DNA from: Paratinospora sagittata
Lineage: Eukaryota > Streptophyta > Magnoliopsida > Ranunculales > Menispermaceae
NCBI GenBank assembly: GCA_035771175.1
Contig: CM069603.1
Span: 25,458,286-25,522,285, forward strand
DNA length: 64,000 bases
Direction: 5' to 3'
Each line of letters starts with the position of its first letter. The first letter of the stretch is position 1. A program made the translations under genes and the position numbers. This document shows, one piece after another, positions 9,578 through 22,265 of this stretch. The notes beneath the pieces were generated by a model, which worked only from the letters and a program-made list of their open reading frames with translations, made no database searches and was not told the DNA's origin.

Positions 9578-12575
9578 TGTGACGCCCCGAAAATTATTTC
9601 ATTTAGCCCATAACCCAATTGCATTTTGCCCAAACTCTATGTGTTGCCTTGATATGTTTGGTGTTTGTTTGATGGTTGTTTAATGTTTGTATATTTGATG
9701 CTTGATAATGTATATAAATATGTGCATCATAAATTGTATATGGGTCATGTTAAATTAAAGTATAATGCATATGTTATTATTTATGCATGGGCCCATTAAA
9801 CCATGAATTGATATATGTTAGGATTGATTGAATAAAAGGATAAATAAAAATGAAAATTTGGTGTATTAAATGGATTGGACATTTAAAATACATGGGAGCA
9901 TGAGATTGGTTAAAGTACATGTGGTTGGTATGGGTAGTATGAGACCAACACATGTCAAGTTGGTGCATGAGAATGGGCAAGTGTCCTATGCCCCATTTCT
10001 TTTCTCCAACACATGTCAAGTTGGTGCATGAGACCAACACATGTCAAGTTGGTGCATGAGACCAACACATGTCAAGTTGGTGCATGAGAATGGACAAGTG
10101 TCCCATGCCCCATTTCTCTTCTCCAATACATGTCAAGTTGGTGCATGAAAATGGACAAGTGTCCCATGCCCCATTTATCTTCTCCACCACATGTCAAGTT
10201 GGTGCATGAGAATGGACAAGTGTTCCATGCCCCATTTCTCTTCTCCAATACATGTCAAGTTGGTGCATGAAAATGGACAAGTGTCCCATGCCCCATTTCT
10301 CCTCTCCAACACATGCCAAGGTTGGTGCATGAGAGTGGACAAGTGTCCCATGCCCTACTTCTCTTCCCCAAGGAAGTCTTAGAGGGTGAGATGAGTAGAG
10401 AGAGGAAAAAAGAAGAGAAAGGAAAGAAGAAGAGAAAGAAAGAGGAAGTTGCTTTGAGGAAAATCTCTGCAACGTTTTCATCAAAGAGCTGGATCTTGAG
10501 GATATATGGTCCGATTGAGCTCAAACGTTGTCAGCAAGTGCGTAGCTTATAGGTATTCGTTCTAGGCGGTGGAGATCTTGATTAGAGTTTTCGTTTAAGA
10601 GATATAATCTCTAAAACAAAGCTGGTCAGAAAGTCTGGATTTCTCGAGCTATTTCGAGCAACCTATTAGATCTCCTAAATCTACCGTTGGATGGATATGA
10701 TATTTGGCTATGTGGTTCACAACTGATATTTCTGCATTATGAACCGTGGAGATGTTTATGGCGTATGTTGTGTGATATAGTCATCTGAGTTTGAGTATTT
10801 GCAGCAGGAGAGGAGAAATTATCTGATTAGAGACTTGTTCATCAAAGTGGCAAATCTTTTCGGTCCACCGTTGGATTGAGCTAAGTTTTGGAAAGAAGGT
10901 TTGGTTCTTAACGTACTTCAATCTGTACGGTCGATTTTGTGATTAAACATTTCTGTTGGTAGATTGGTACATCCTAACAGAATATTAAATGAAGAATTGT
11001 TAGGGTTGCTTGTATTAGACCTTTCCAAATAGCTTGCATGTCAACTATGTTGACCTAATTGTCATTGTTGATGAACCCATGATGCAAAATCAGTGATATA
11101 CATGGCTGAACATGGTGACCTAGTGTAAATCGGCAATATGGCCTAAGTATGAAAAATTTCATATTTTAGGGCTTTTGATGCTTTTGGCCTAAAATCATTG
11201 AATTGATGTAACTTATGTTTAATTAAGCATGATTAGGGTTGATTATGCTACTGATTTGGTGGTTGTGACCATATCATGGGTTATGCCTACTTGTGATCAA
11301 ATGGCCCAATTTGAGCATGTTTATGCCTAAGGAATTGAAAATCAGTATTTTTGAATAATAGAATGGTTTATGAATGAGAACTATGCATTAGAGGCCTAAG
11401 TTATGTGATTTGAGTTCAATGGTGGGATTAGATGGGATTTAGGCCTATTGTCTATATGTGGGCTGATTTTGGGTTGATGTGTAATATCTATGTGATTGAG
11501 CATAGAAATTGATGTATGGTAGGAAATTGATGAATCTTTCAGGATCTTGATTGGGTTGATTCAGTTTGGTGGCCGTGTGTGGTTAGATACTCTCGCAAGG
11601 CTTGGTTGTGAGTAGACTTCATTTATGATTATATCTTTTATGTCATCATATTACTTATATATATTGTATGTTGAAAGCATGAATGTGTTCTAATGTTTTG
11701 AATGATGCATTGATTTGAGAAAACCTTATGACTTTGGTTGGGCCCATCTATTTGGCTAATAGGGGGACTTAACCTTGTCATAGGAGGGTTTTAAAAAGGG
11801 AATATTTGGGGATGAGAACAGTACGGTGAAATAGACGTGCACTAGTAACCCCAATGCATGTGGAATGTGGATCTAAATTGATAAGCTTTTACTTGCATCG
11901 AACTTATTATAAATGCTTGATATCTATATGTTATGAGTTTTTAATCATGCTACACATTGACATGCATACATGATATTTATTGATGAGTATTGATAGCATA
12001 TTTGAATTCTATTCACTGGGCACCGTTGGCTTACCCTCATTTTCCTCTTTCAGGTCCTTCTGTCCCGAATAAGGGCAAAGGAGTAGTCATATCTTGAGGG
12101 CCTTGCCTGTGAGAGAATCCAAGGCCTCGATGTGAGTTGAGAGGCATTTTGATTGAATTGTGTTTGGAATTATGATGTATTATATTTTGGACTATGTAAT
12201 TATAACACTTACCACATTGTGGTATGGGTAAGTTGAGACTTGTTAGATAGACCATGTGGGCATATGAGGGTTTTTTTTCTACCCATAGTTTTGGACTTTA
12301 TGTGTATGTCAATCTTGATGGACTGTAAGGATTATGACGGTTTTATTTATTATTCATTTTTATGGAGTATCTTTTGTCTTGGATGATTAAAACGGTTGGT
12401 AGTTTTGTTTAGTACCTTTTTTTATTATGTTGTTGTTTGGGATTAGGCTCGTAGGGTCTCAACCACCTCACGGAGGTTGAGAAGTGGTTGAAGATGCCTA
12501 CGCCGGGCGTCCCGCCCCGGCATTCTGCACACCGATCCTTGCGGGGTTGGTGGTCCGAGGTGCGGGGTCGCCACA
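9578..12575 (+). repeat. Tekay-type 5' LTR
   Basis: 2,998 bases from TGTGACGCCC to GGTCGCCACA. Carries a minisatellite at 9941-10360, an A/G-rich stretch at 10390-10450, and a block at 11025-11130 shared with the LTR at 26788-29433. ORFs seen inside are repeat artefacts. Confidence 0.92.
9941..10360. repeat. LTR minisatellite, 5' LTR copy
   Basis: Same unit as at 8571-8950, about seven long or short units, with phase-preserving point differences. Confidence 0.85.
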
Positions 12576-12577
12576 GT

Positions 12578-12589
12578 TGGTATCAGAGC
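12578..12589 (+). other. Primer-binding site, tRNA-iMet
   Basis: TGGTATCAGAGC, two bases after the LTR end; complementary to the 3' end of plant initiator tRNA-Met. Confidence 0.92.
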
Positions 12590-12809
12590 CTGATTTTACT
12601 AGGTTTGGTCTATGTATTGGACTTAGATGACTTTGACCTAGGAATTGGTTGAGAGATTTAGGTGATTAAAAAGCTTAAAGGAACTAACTTAAAAGCCTTA
12701 TTATCATATTTTCTGTGTGTATTATATGATATGGGTAGTTATGAGGCTTTGTTAATGTTTTAAATTCTTTAATGTGTGATGGTTGCTCATATTTCTACTT
12801 CTCAGTGTC

Positions 12810-14084
12810 ATGAGGAGGAGCGAGAGATTGGGACAGCCACACACAGGGCCATCCGATGATGACCGGATGAGGAGGATAGAGGAGATTATTCAGGCACAAG
12901 GCCGCTTGATGGCAACCCAGACTGCATAGATATAGGCGTTGGTGCAGCAGGTTGAGGCTGTTGCTCGACAGTCACCTCAAACAATACCTTAGGAGGCGGG
13001 CACTAGTGGGGCCGAGGCTAGTGGAGCTGTAGGGGCAGCAGGACCTCAGATGGCTGTACCTCCGCCTATGCCTACACCTGCTCCTACTATTGTGGAGAAC
13101 CCCACTGATCGGCGAATCAGACTGCTAGAGAGGTTCATGAAGCTGAAGCCTAAGGAATTCACTGGTGGGGTTGACTTAAAGAAGGCCGAAGATTGGCTGA
13201 AGAATGTTGAGAAGATTAGTCACTCCTTAGATCCTTTGTGCTGCTCACACACTGGAGAGTGATGCAGAGGACTGGTGGCTTTCAGTGTTGGATACACAAG
13301 AGTGAAGAGTTGGGACACCTTCAAACGGTTCTTCTTAGAAGCTTACGTTCTAGAGACTGAGAGGCAGGCTAAGCAACTCGAGTTTTTGAATCTCGCACAG
13401 GGCACCATGTCAGTCAGGGAGTACGAGCTCAGATTTAGGCAGCTCGCAATTTATGCCCCTGGGTTAGTTCAGACACTGAGTGATAAGATTATGAGGTTCT
13501 CTTTGAACCTAAGGCCTGCGATCCGACAGGCCTTGTCTGTGACGAAGATGACTGATTTTGCCACAGTGGTCCAGAGGGCCAAACAGTATGAGTTGGCTGA
13601 GCGGGTTGATGGTATGTCTACACGGGCAGCTCCGGGTGTACAAACTTCATAGGCAGAGTCTGGGGGACAGTTCCAAACTCCATGGAAGAAGGGAAAATGG
13701 GGAAAAAAGAGAAAGTTTTATAGAGGAGCACAGTCCGAGGGTGCTCAGAGTGGGGCGTCCCAGATTCAGACTGGTGTGATGGCCTCACCAGTGGTTTCCT
13801 CTCCTGTCCCGATTCTCATTCAGGCACCGAGTGCACCAAGACCCCCATTCCCACAGACTGCTGGCCGAGGCAGAGCTAGAGGCCGAGGTGGCTACGTGGC
13901 GACATCTCAGACTGGATCATCTGCGCCCAGGGCTCCATTCTTATGTTATCAATGTGGGCAGGCTGGGCATAGGAAGTTAGAGTGTCCGAGTCTTCAGAGG
14001 GCTCAGGGATTTGTGCAGCAGTCCAGTGCCAGAGAGACAGCGAAGACAACTACTGAGCCAAACCCGACAGCATCCAGGACTTTG
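12810..14084 (+). pseudogene. Tekay-type gag, broken
   Basis: Gag (capsid and nucleocapsid) of a chromovirus. ATG at 12810 follows a leader of about 220 bases after the primer site. An early stop occurs near 12928. A frameshift near 13255 splits the capsid core. The next frame has 'GTMSVREYELRFRQLAIYAP' (about 13400), the conserved gag core block, then a stop at 13650. The Gly/Arg-rich segment near 13865-13900 is followed by an intact zinc knuckle CYQCGQAGHRKLEC (about 13954-13995) that would bind element RNA. It is continuous with PR downstream. Homology to other Tekay-type gag proteins is clear; the protein cannot be made intact. Confidence 0.85.
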
Positions 14085-14486
14085 GTGGAAGGTACTCTTA
14101 TTATTTGTGGTGCTTCTATGCATGTATTATTTGATGCTGGGTCTACATTATCATTCATATCTGGACGTATGGTAGATAGTTTGCATTTGACTCCCATTAG
14201 GGCTAGTACATGGTTAGTGGTGAGTACTGTAGCTGGGGAGAGGATCTATCCGAACATGATTTGTAGCCAGTGTGTGGTTCAGATTGGTGATGTTGAGATG
14301 CCTATTGACTTTCGAGTCCTAGAGTTTTTAGAGTTTGATGCAATTCTAGGAATGGATTGGCTCGCGGCTTATCATGCAGTTGTCGATATTTCGCGAAGAG
14401 AATCATTTTCCAGATCCCCAGACACCCAGTGTTTACACTACAGGGTAGAGCTTCAGACCAGAAAGTCACAAGGGGTAGATTTGTGA
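14085..14486 (+). pseudogene. Tekay-type aspartic protease, frameshifted
   Basis: Retroviral-type protease: 'HVLFDAGSTLSFIS' near 14118-14160 holds the catalytic Asp (D-A-G-S form), and '[10 protein letters not shown]' near 14335 is the hydrophobic-Gly motif closing the fold. A frameshift near 14385 moves the linker to RT into the frame that starts at 14357. In the intact polyprotein it would separate gag, RT and INT. Confidence 0.85.
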
Positions 14487-15890
14487 CTGATGGAGATATG
14501 GAGATTTTGGCTGGGTTAGTGCCTGATGAGGAAGAGACTAGTGAGGTGATACTTGAGGATATTGCCATTGTTAGGGACTTTCCAGATGTGTTCCCTGCGG
14601 ATCTTCCAGGATTACCACCGAAGCGAGAGATCGATTTCATTATTGAACTAGTCTCTGGCATGAAGCCTATCTCCATGGCACCATATAGAATGGCGCCAGC
14701 CGAGTTGAGAGAGTTGCAGAAACAGCTCGAGGAGTTAATGGCTAAGGGCTTTATTTGCCCGAGCGTGTCACCCTGGGGAGCTCCAGTTCTTTTTGTGAAA
14801 AAGAAAGATGGGAGCTTGCGGTTGTGCTTCGACTATCGCCAATTGAACAGGGTGACCATCAAGAACAAATATTCTCTCCCAAGGATTGATGACTTGTTTG
14901 ATCAGTTGAGGGGAGCGAGGTATTTTTAGAAGATTGATTTGTGCTCCGGGTATCATCAGCTGAGGATTAGGGAGGAGGATGTGCCTAAGACAACATTGAG
15001 AACCCGCTATGGACATTATGAGTTCCTTGTGATGCCATTTGGTGTGACTAATGTACCGGCGATGTTCATGGACCTGATGCAGAGGGTCTTTAGGCAGTAT
15101 CTGGATAAGTTTGTCATCGTCTTCATTGATGACATATTGGTGTATTCCAAGACTGGGGCTGAGCATGAGGAATACCTCAAAGTGACCTTGCAGACTCTGA
15201 GAGAGCATAGGCTATATGCAAAACTGAGCAAGTGCAAGTTTTGGATCACCGAAGTGAAGTTCTTAGGTCATGTGGTGAGTTCTGAGGGGATTTCTGTTGA
15301 TCCGTCTAAGGTTGAAGCCATTATCAGTTGGCCTAGGCCTACTACAGTGACCGAGATCAGAAGCTTTCTTGGGTTAGCTGGTTACTATAGGAGATTCGTT
15401 CAGGGATTCTCCAAGATAGCTACGCCTATGACTAGGCTCACCCAGAAAGATGTGTCCTTTGTATGGACCGAGGAGTGTGAGAATGCCTTTTTAGAGCTGA
15501 AGAAAAGATTGACATCTATGCCAGTGTTGATTTTGCCAGAGCCTGATCAGGAGTTGGTTATCTATACTGATGCCTCTCGTATCGGCTTGGGTTGTGTGTT
15601 GCTGCAGAAGGATAGGGTCATTGCTTGTGCATCGAGGCAGTTGAAGATGCATGAAAAAAACTATCATGTTCATGACTTAGAACTGGCCCGTTTTTGTTTT
15701 GGAGATTTGGAGGCATTATCTCTATGGTGAGAGATTCACTTTGTATTCTTACCATAAGAGCCTCAAGTATTTGTTCTCTCAGAAGGAATTGAACATGAGG
15801 CAGAGATAGTGGTTAGAGCTCCTCAAAGACTATGATTTTACATTGGAATACCAGCTAGGTAAAGCCAATGTAGTGGCTGATGCGTTGAGC
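14487..15890 (+). pseudogene. Tekay-type reverse transcriptase-RNase H, broken
   Basis: RT blocks in order: '[16 protein letters not shown]', '[20 protein letters not shown]', '[16 protein letters not shown]', '[15 protein letters not shown]', '[12 protein letters not shown]' and the catalytic '[12 protein letters not shown]' near 15113-15148. A stop replaces Ser after 'GARYF' (about 14928). RNase H follows with '[17 protein letters not shown]' near 15556 and 'HDLELA' near 15675; a frameshift near 15690 and a stop near 15808 precede '[12 protein letters not shown]' at 15866. The catalytic Asp pair is intact, but the frame is not. Confidence 0.9.
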
Positions 15891-17238
15891 AGGAAGCGGG
15901 TAGAGACAGTTATGGTAGCACACCAGATGTCTCATGAGTGGAGACTACTTGAGGTGGCTACGGTTATTAGTATATGTGCTACCCCTTCAGATCAGATTGT
16001 GATATGTGCTCAGATGAGAGCTCAGCCTACACAGGTCCAAGAGGTGATTGACCAACAAAGACTTGACGTTGATTTTGTGATGTAAAAGTCTTGGGCTGAG
16101 AGCAGTGATTTTACTGATTGACACTTGTCATCTGATGGTGCCTTTGAGATTTAGGGGACGTTTATGGGTTCCCGCAGATCCACGACTCAGACAGAGTGTT
16201 CTCCAAGAGGCTAACAGATCTCATTATGCTATTCATCCTGGCGGAACCAAGATGTATCATGATATGAAAAGAATGTATTGGTGGCCCGCCATGAAGAGAG
16301 AGATAGCTCAGTTCATTCAAAGGTGTGAGATCTGTCAGAGGGTCAAAGCTGAGCATCAGAGGCCTAGAGGGCAGATGCAACCGCTTGCCATTCCTGAGTG
16401 GAAGTCGGAGCATATTACTATGGACTTTGTTGTGGGATTACCCAACACCCCAAGGAGACATAATGTTGTTTGGGTTATTATTGATCGCTTGACTAAGTCC
16501 GCTCACTTTCTACCAGTGGACACTAGGGATTCTATGGACAAGCTGGGCAGACTCTATATGCGGGAGATAGTTAGATTACATGGAGTGCCAGTTTCGATTG
16601 TGTCAGATAGGGATCCGAGGTTTACATCGAAATTCTGGCATGAGTTGCAGAGGCAGCTCGACACTAGACTAGATCTCAGTACCTCTTTTCACCCTCAGAC
16701 TGATGGCCAGTCTGAGAGGTTGATATCGATTTTGGAGGATATGCTTCGAGCTTGTGTCCTTGAGTCGAGTGGTAACTGGGAGGAGTACATACATCTGTGT
16801 GAGTTCGCGTACAACAACAACTATCAGTCCAGTATTGGCATGGCTCCTTTCGAGGCATTGTATGGTCAACCATGTAGATCTCCGGTCTGTTGGACGGAGG
16901 TAGGGGATATTGCAGTGATGGGACCAGAGTTTGCACAAGAACACACAAAGAAGATTAAGATGATCAAGCAAAATATGAAGGTAGCCCAAGACAGGCAGAA
17001 GAGTTACGCTGATGCCAAGCGGAAGACCGTAGAGTTCGAGGTGGGTGACCAAGTTTTATTGAAGGTCTCGCCTCAGAAGGGCCAGACGAGATTTGGGATA
17101 AAAGGCAAGCTCGCTCAGAGATTTATTAGGCCGTTCGAGGTTTTAGAACGAATTGGCCCTGTCGCTTACCGATTTGCCTTGCCACCTCAGTTAGCAACAG
17201 TCCACAATGTCTTTCATGTGTCAATGCTGAGAGTGTAA
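15891..17238 (+). pseudogene. Tekay-type integrase, mostly open
   Basis: After stops near 16082 and 16120 the frame is open for 377 codons (16105-17238). It has the HHCC zinc finger (His pair in 'SHYAIHPG', Cys pair in 'CEICQRVK'). The D,D35E core is complete: Asp in '[12 protein letters not shown]', Asp in '[14 protein letters not shown]', Glu in 'DGQSERLISILEDML'. The C-terminal GPY/F-like region is 'FIRPFEVLERIGPVAYRFALP'. It would join cDNA ends to target DNA, giving the five-base duplications seen in this window. It ends at a stop where the chromodomain linker begins. Confidence 0.9.
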
Positions 17239-17478
17239 AAGAGTGATTTTGATCACGTCTTGGACTAGAGGAACATTGAGCTAAGGTAGGATGGGACATA
17301 TGATGAGAAACCTGTTCAGATACTTGACCACAAGGTCCATAGGTTACGTAACCGCGAGATTCCGACGGTTAAGGTGAGATGAGAGTTCAATGGCGAGGAG
17401 CAGGTTACTTGGGACCGTGAGGACTACATGATGGAGCACTTTGCCGAGTTCATGGGCTTAGGTAATTTCTTAACCTTA
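17239..17478 (+). pseudogene. Integrase C-terminal chromodomain, broken
   Basis: Three stops interrupt a frame containing 'PVQILDHKVHRLRNREIPTVKVR' and 'EEQVTWDREDYMMEHFAEF', the divergent chromodomain at the INT C-terminus of Tekay-type chromoviruses. Such domains are thought to steer integration to heterochromatin, consistent with the nesting here (inference). Confidence 0.8.
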
Positions 17479-17503
17479 AAACTTCGAGGACGAAGTTCAT
17501 TCT

Positions 17504-17516
17504 AAGGCGGGTGTGA
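17504..17516 (+). other. Polypurine tract
   Basis: AAGGCGGGTGTGA immediately before the 3' LTR; preceded by the 'CTTCGAGGACGAAG' motif common just upstream of chromovirus PPTs. Confidence 0.8.
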
Positions 17517-20155
17517 TGTGACTCCCCAAAAATTATTTCATCTAGCCCATAACCCAACTTCATAATGTCACATGCCCCATTTCTCTTCTCCAATACATGT
17601 CAAGTTTGTGCATGAAAATGGACAAGTGTCCCATGCCCCATTTCTCTTCTCTAACACATGTAAAGTTGGTGCATGAGACAAACACATGCCAAGTTAGTGC
17701 ATGAGAATAGACAAGTGTTCCATGTCCCATTTCTCTTCTCCAATACATGTCAAGTTGGTGCATGAAAATGGACAAGTGTCCCAAGCCCCATTTATCATCT
17801 CCAACACATGTCAAGGTTGGTGCATGAGAGTGGACAAGTGTCCCATGCCCTACTTCTCTTCCCCTAGGAAGTCTTAGAGGGTGAGATGAGTAGAGAGAGG
17901 AAAAAAGAAGAGAAAGGAAAGAAGAAGAGAAAGAAAGAGGGAGTTGCTTTGAGGAAAATCTCTGCAACGTTTTCATCAAAGATCTGGATCTTGAGGATAT
18001 ATCGTCCGATTGAGCTCAAACGTTGTCAGCAAGTTTGTAGCTTATGGGTATTTATTCTGGGCGGTGGAGATCTTGATTAGAGTTTTCGTCTAAGAGATAT
18101 AACCTCTCAAAAAAAGCTGGTCGGAAAGTCTGGATGTCTCACACTGTTTCGATCAACCTAGTGGATCACCTAAATCTACCGTTTGATGGATATGAAGTTT
18201 GGGTATGTGGTTTACAACTGACATTTCTGCATTATGAACGGTGGCGATTTTTATGGCGTAAGTATGTTGTGTGATATAGTCATCTGAGTTTGAGTATTTG
18301 CAGCGAGAAAGGAGAAATTATCTAATTAGAGACTTGTTCATCAAAGTGGCTAATCTTTTCGTTCCACCGTTGGATTGAGCTAATGTTTGGACGGAAGGTT
18401 TGATTCTTAAGATACTGAAATCTGTACGGTTGATTTTGTGATTAAATATTTCTGTTGGTAGATTGGTACATCTTAACAGAATATTAAATGAAGAATTGGT
18501 AGGATTGCTTGTATTAGACCTAAATTTAGAATATGAACTTAGACCTTTCCAAATAGCTTGCATGTCAACTATGTTGACCTAATTGTCATTGTTGATGAAC
18601 CCATGATGCAAAATTAGTGATATACATAGCTGAACATGGTGACCTAGTGTAAATCGGCAATATGGCCTAAGTATGGAAAATTTCATATTTTAGGGCTTTT
18701 GATGCTTTTGGCCTAGAATCATTGAATTGATGTAACTTATGTTTAATTAAGCATGATTAGGGTTGATTATGCTACTGATTTGGTGGTTGTGACCATATCA
18801 TGGGTTATGCCTACTTGTGATCAAATGGCCCAATTTGAGCATGTTTATGCCTAAGGAATTGAAAATCAGTATTTTTGAATAATAGAATGGTTTATGAATG
18901 GGAACTATGCATTAGAGGCCTAAGTTATGTGATTTGAGTAGAATGGTGGGATTAGATGGGATTTAAGCCTATTGTCTATATGTGGGCTGATTTTGGGTTG
19001 ATGTGTAATATCTATGTGATTGAGCATAGAAATTGATGTATGGTAGGATATTGATGAATGTTTCAGGATCTTGATTGGGTTGATTCGGTTTGGTGGCCGT
19101 GTGTGGTTAGATACTCTCGCGAGGCTTGGTTGTGAGTAGACTTCATTTTTTATTATATCTTTTATGTCATCATATCACTTATATATATTGTATGTTGAAA
19201 GCATGAATGTGTTCTAATGTTTTGAATGATGCATTGATTTGAGAAAACCTTATGACTTTGGTTGGGCCCATCTATTTGGCTAATAGGGGGACTTAACCTT
19301 GTCATAGGAGGGTTTTAAAAAGGGAATATTTGGGGATGAGAACGGTACGGTGAAATAGACGTGCACTAGTAACGCCAAATAAATATGATTGGGGTCAACG
19401 GTACGGTGAAATAGACGTGCACTAGTAACCCCAATGTATGTGGAATGTGGATCTAAATTGATAAGCTTTTACTTGCATCGAACTTATTATAAATGCTTGA
19501 TATCTATATGTTATGAGCTTTTAATCGTGCTACACATTGACATGCATACATGATATTTATTGATGAGTATTGATAGCATATTTGAATTCTATTCACTGGG
19601 CACCGTTGGCTCACCCTCATTTTACTCTTTCAGGTCCTTCTGTCCCGAATAAGGGCAAAAGAGTAGTCATATCTTGAGGGCCTAGCGTGTGAGGGAATCC
19701 AAGTCCTCGATGTGAGTTGAGAGGCATTTTGATTGAATTGTGTTTGAAATTATGATGTATTATATTTTGGACTATGTAATTAGAACACTTACCACATTGT
19801 AGTATGGGTGAGTTGAGACTTGTTAGATAGACAATGTGGGCATATGAGGGTTTTTTTTGTACCCATAGTTTTAGACTTTATGTGTATGTCAATCTTGATG
19901 GACTGTAAGGATTATGACGGTTTTATTTATGATTCATTTTTATGGAGTATCTCTTGTCTTGGATGATTAATACGGTTGGTAGTTTTCTTTAGTAGTTTTT
20001 TTTATTATGTCGTTGTTTGGGATAAGGCTCGTAGGGTCTCAACCACCTCACGAAGGTTGAGAAGTGGTTGGGGTTGCCTACGCAGGGCGTCCCGCCCCGG
20101 CATTCCGCACACCGATCCTTGCGGGGTTAGTGGTCCGGGGTGCGGGGTCGCCACA
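17517..20155 (+). repeat. Tekay-type 3' LTR, with internal deletion and duplication
   Basis: 2,639 bases. Compared with the 5' LTR it lacks roughly 500 bases after 17555 (start of the LTR and part of the minisatellite). It carries a 70-base tandem duplication at about 19338-19437 around CGGTACGGTGAAATAGACGT. Confidence 0.9.
17568..17850. repeat. LTR minisatellite, 3' LTR copy
   Basis: About five units of the same repeat, fewer than in the 5' LTR. Confidence 0.8.
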
Positions 20156-20160
20156 CCTTT

Positions 20161-21710
20161 TCAAATAGCTTGCATGTCAACTATGTTGACCTAGTTGCCA
20201 TTGTTGATGAACTCATGATGCAAAATCAGTAATATACACAGCTGAACATGGTGACCTACTGTAAATAGACAATATGGCCTAAGCATGGAAAATTTCATAT
20301 TTTAGGGATTTTGATGCTTTTGGCCTAGAATCATTGAATTGATGCAATTTATGTCTAATTAAGCATGATTAGGGTTGATTATGCTACTGATTTGGTGGTC
20401 GTGACCATATCAGGGGTTAGGCCTACTTGTGATCAAATGACCCAATTTGGGCATGTTTATACCTAAGGAATTGAAAATCAGTATTTTTGATTAATTGAAT
20501 AGTTTATGAATGAGAACTATGCATTAGAGGCCTAAGTCATGTGATTTGAGTTGAATGATGGGATTAGTTGGGATTTAGGCCTATTGTCTATATGTTGGCT
20601 GATTTAGGGTTGATGTGTAATGTCTATGTGATTGAGCATAGAAATTGATGTATGATAGGATATTGATGAATGTTTCAGGATCTTGATTGGGTTGATTCAG
20701 TTTGGTGGCCGTGTGTGGTTAGATACTCTCGCGAGGCTTGGTTGTGAGTAGACTTCATTTTTTATTATATCTTTTATGTCATCATATCACTTATATATAT
20801 TGTATGTTGAGAGCATGAATGTGTCCTAATGTTTTGAATGATGCGTTGATTTGAGAAAACCTTATGACTTTGGTTGGGCCCATCTATCTGCCTAATAGGG
20901 GGACTTAACCTTGTCATAGGAGGGTTTTAAAAAGGAAATATTTGGGGATGAGAACGGTACGGTGAAATAGACGTGCACTAGTAACCCCAATGCATGTGGA
21001 ATGTGGATCCAAATTGATAAGCTTTTACTTGCATCGAACTTATTATAAATGCTTGATATTTATATGTTATGAGCTTTTAATCATGCTACACATTGACATG
21101 CATACATGATATTTATTGATGAGTATTGATAGCATATTTGAATTCTATTCACTGGGCACCGTTTGCTCACCCTCATTTTCCTCTTTCGGGTACTTTTGTC
21201 CTGAATAAGGGCAAAGGAGTAGTCATATCTTGAGGGTCGTGCCGGCGAGAGAATCCATGGCCTGGATGTGAGTTGAGAGGCATTTTGATTCAACTATGTT
21301 TTAAATTATGATGTACTATATTTTGGACTATGTAATTATAACACTTACCACATTGTAGTATGGGTGAGTTGGGACGTGTTAGATAGACCACGTGGACATA
21401 TGACGGTGTTTTTTGTACCCTTAGTTTTGGACTTTATGTGTATGTCAATCTTGATGGACTGTAGGGATTATGACGATTTTATTTATGGTTCATTTTTATG
21501 GAGTATCTCTTGTCTTGGATGATTAATACGGTTGGTAGTTTTGTTTAGTACCTGTTTATATTATGTCGTTGTTTGGGATAAGGCTCGTAGGGTCTCAACC
21601 CCCTCACCAAGGTTGAGGACTGGTATGAGATGCCTACGCCGGGCGTCCCGCCCCGGCATTCCGCACGCCATTCCTAGCGAGCTTGGTGGTCAGGGTGTGG
21701 GGTCGCCACA
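20161..21710 (+). repeat. Tekay-type solo LTR, right part
   Basis: Resumes the LTR interrupted at 9577, after the second ccttt copy, and ends GGTCGCCACA at 21710. Followed by gaata (21711-21715), the duplicate of 8200-8204. Confidence 0.88.
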
Positions 21711-22124
21711 GAATAATCAATGAAAAGATTGGTCTTGTCCATAAATTGCTCAAGACAGGACAATTGTTTTTCCAGAGAGAGTTGCTGCTCTTGAGATGGA
21801 TGAGAAGAAGATGGCCCCTCGCTAGGCCCTGTACTTGATGAGGTGATCGCATTTTTATATCTCTAGATATTTCCAAAATCAATAATGCCTTTGGGATATA
21901 AATGTTGGCCCAAATATGTCCAAGAGGGGGGCGAATTGGACACTTAGCAGATTTTAACCTTTCTTAAAAATGTGCAGAATAATGAAAGCAGATTAAACAA
22001 AGTATAGGATTCAGATACAAAAAATGTAAATGAGACAATGCAAGCAAGATTTATTGTGGTTTGGTGCGCCTACATTCACTACCTAATCTCCTCAGTTAGG
22101 ATTTGTTCAAACTTCACTATGGAC

Positions 22125-22265
22125 CTTCTTACGGGTGAAGATCAAACCGATACACTTTCTCAACTTATGGGTGAGAACTACCATTTCTCAACTTACGAGT
22201 GTGAAAGAACCATTTCTCTACTTACAGGGGAGAGAGAACCTATTCTCAACTTACGGGTGTGAGAA
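22125..22265. repeat. Hairpin array with constant loop CTTACGGG (solo LTR copy)
   Basis: Five short hairpins about 27-29 bases apart: 22125-22140 (CTTC/GAAG), 22157-22177 (TTCTCA/TGAGAA), 22184-22206, 22214-22238 (TTCTCT/AGAGAA) and 22243-22265 (TTCTCA/TGAGAA). The loops all contain a form of CTTACGGG. Confidence 0.7.

Larger units (their letters stand above)
9578..20155 (+). mobile_element. Tekay/Del-type chromovirus (Ty3/gypsy), structurally complete, inserted in its own family's solo LTR
   Basis: 10,578 bases with 5' LTR, tRNA-iMet primer site, gag, PR, RT, RH, INT, chromodomain, PPT and 3' LTR, flanked by the five-base duplication ccttt (9573-9577 and 20156-20160). The two LTRs are similar but differ by an approximately 500-base deletion and a 70-base duplication in the 3' copy. 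The coding region has many stops and frameshifts, so it could move only with proteins supplied by other copies. Confidence 0.93.

Noticed and set aside
8428..10524. Repetitive ORFs with recurring 'LTCVGEEKWGMGHLS' type peptides, also at 17560-17979
   Set aside because: They are translations of the LTR minisatellite; the repeat unit happens to lack stops in some frames.
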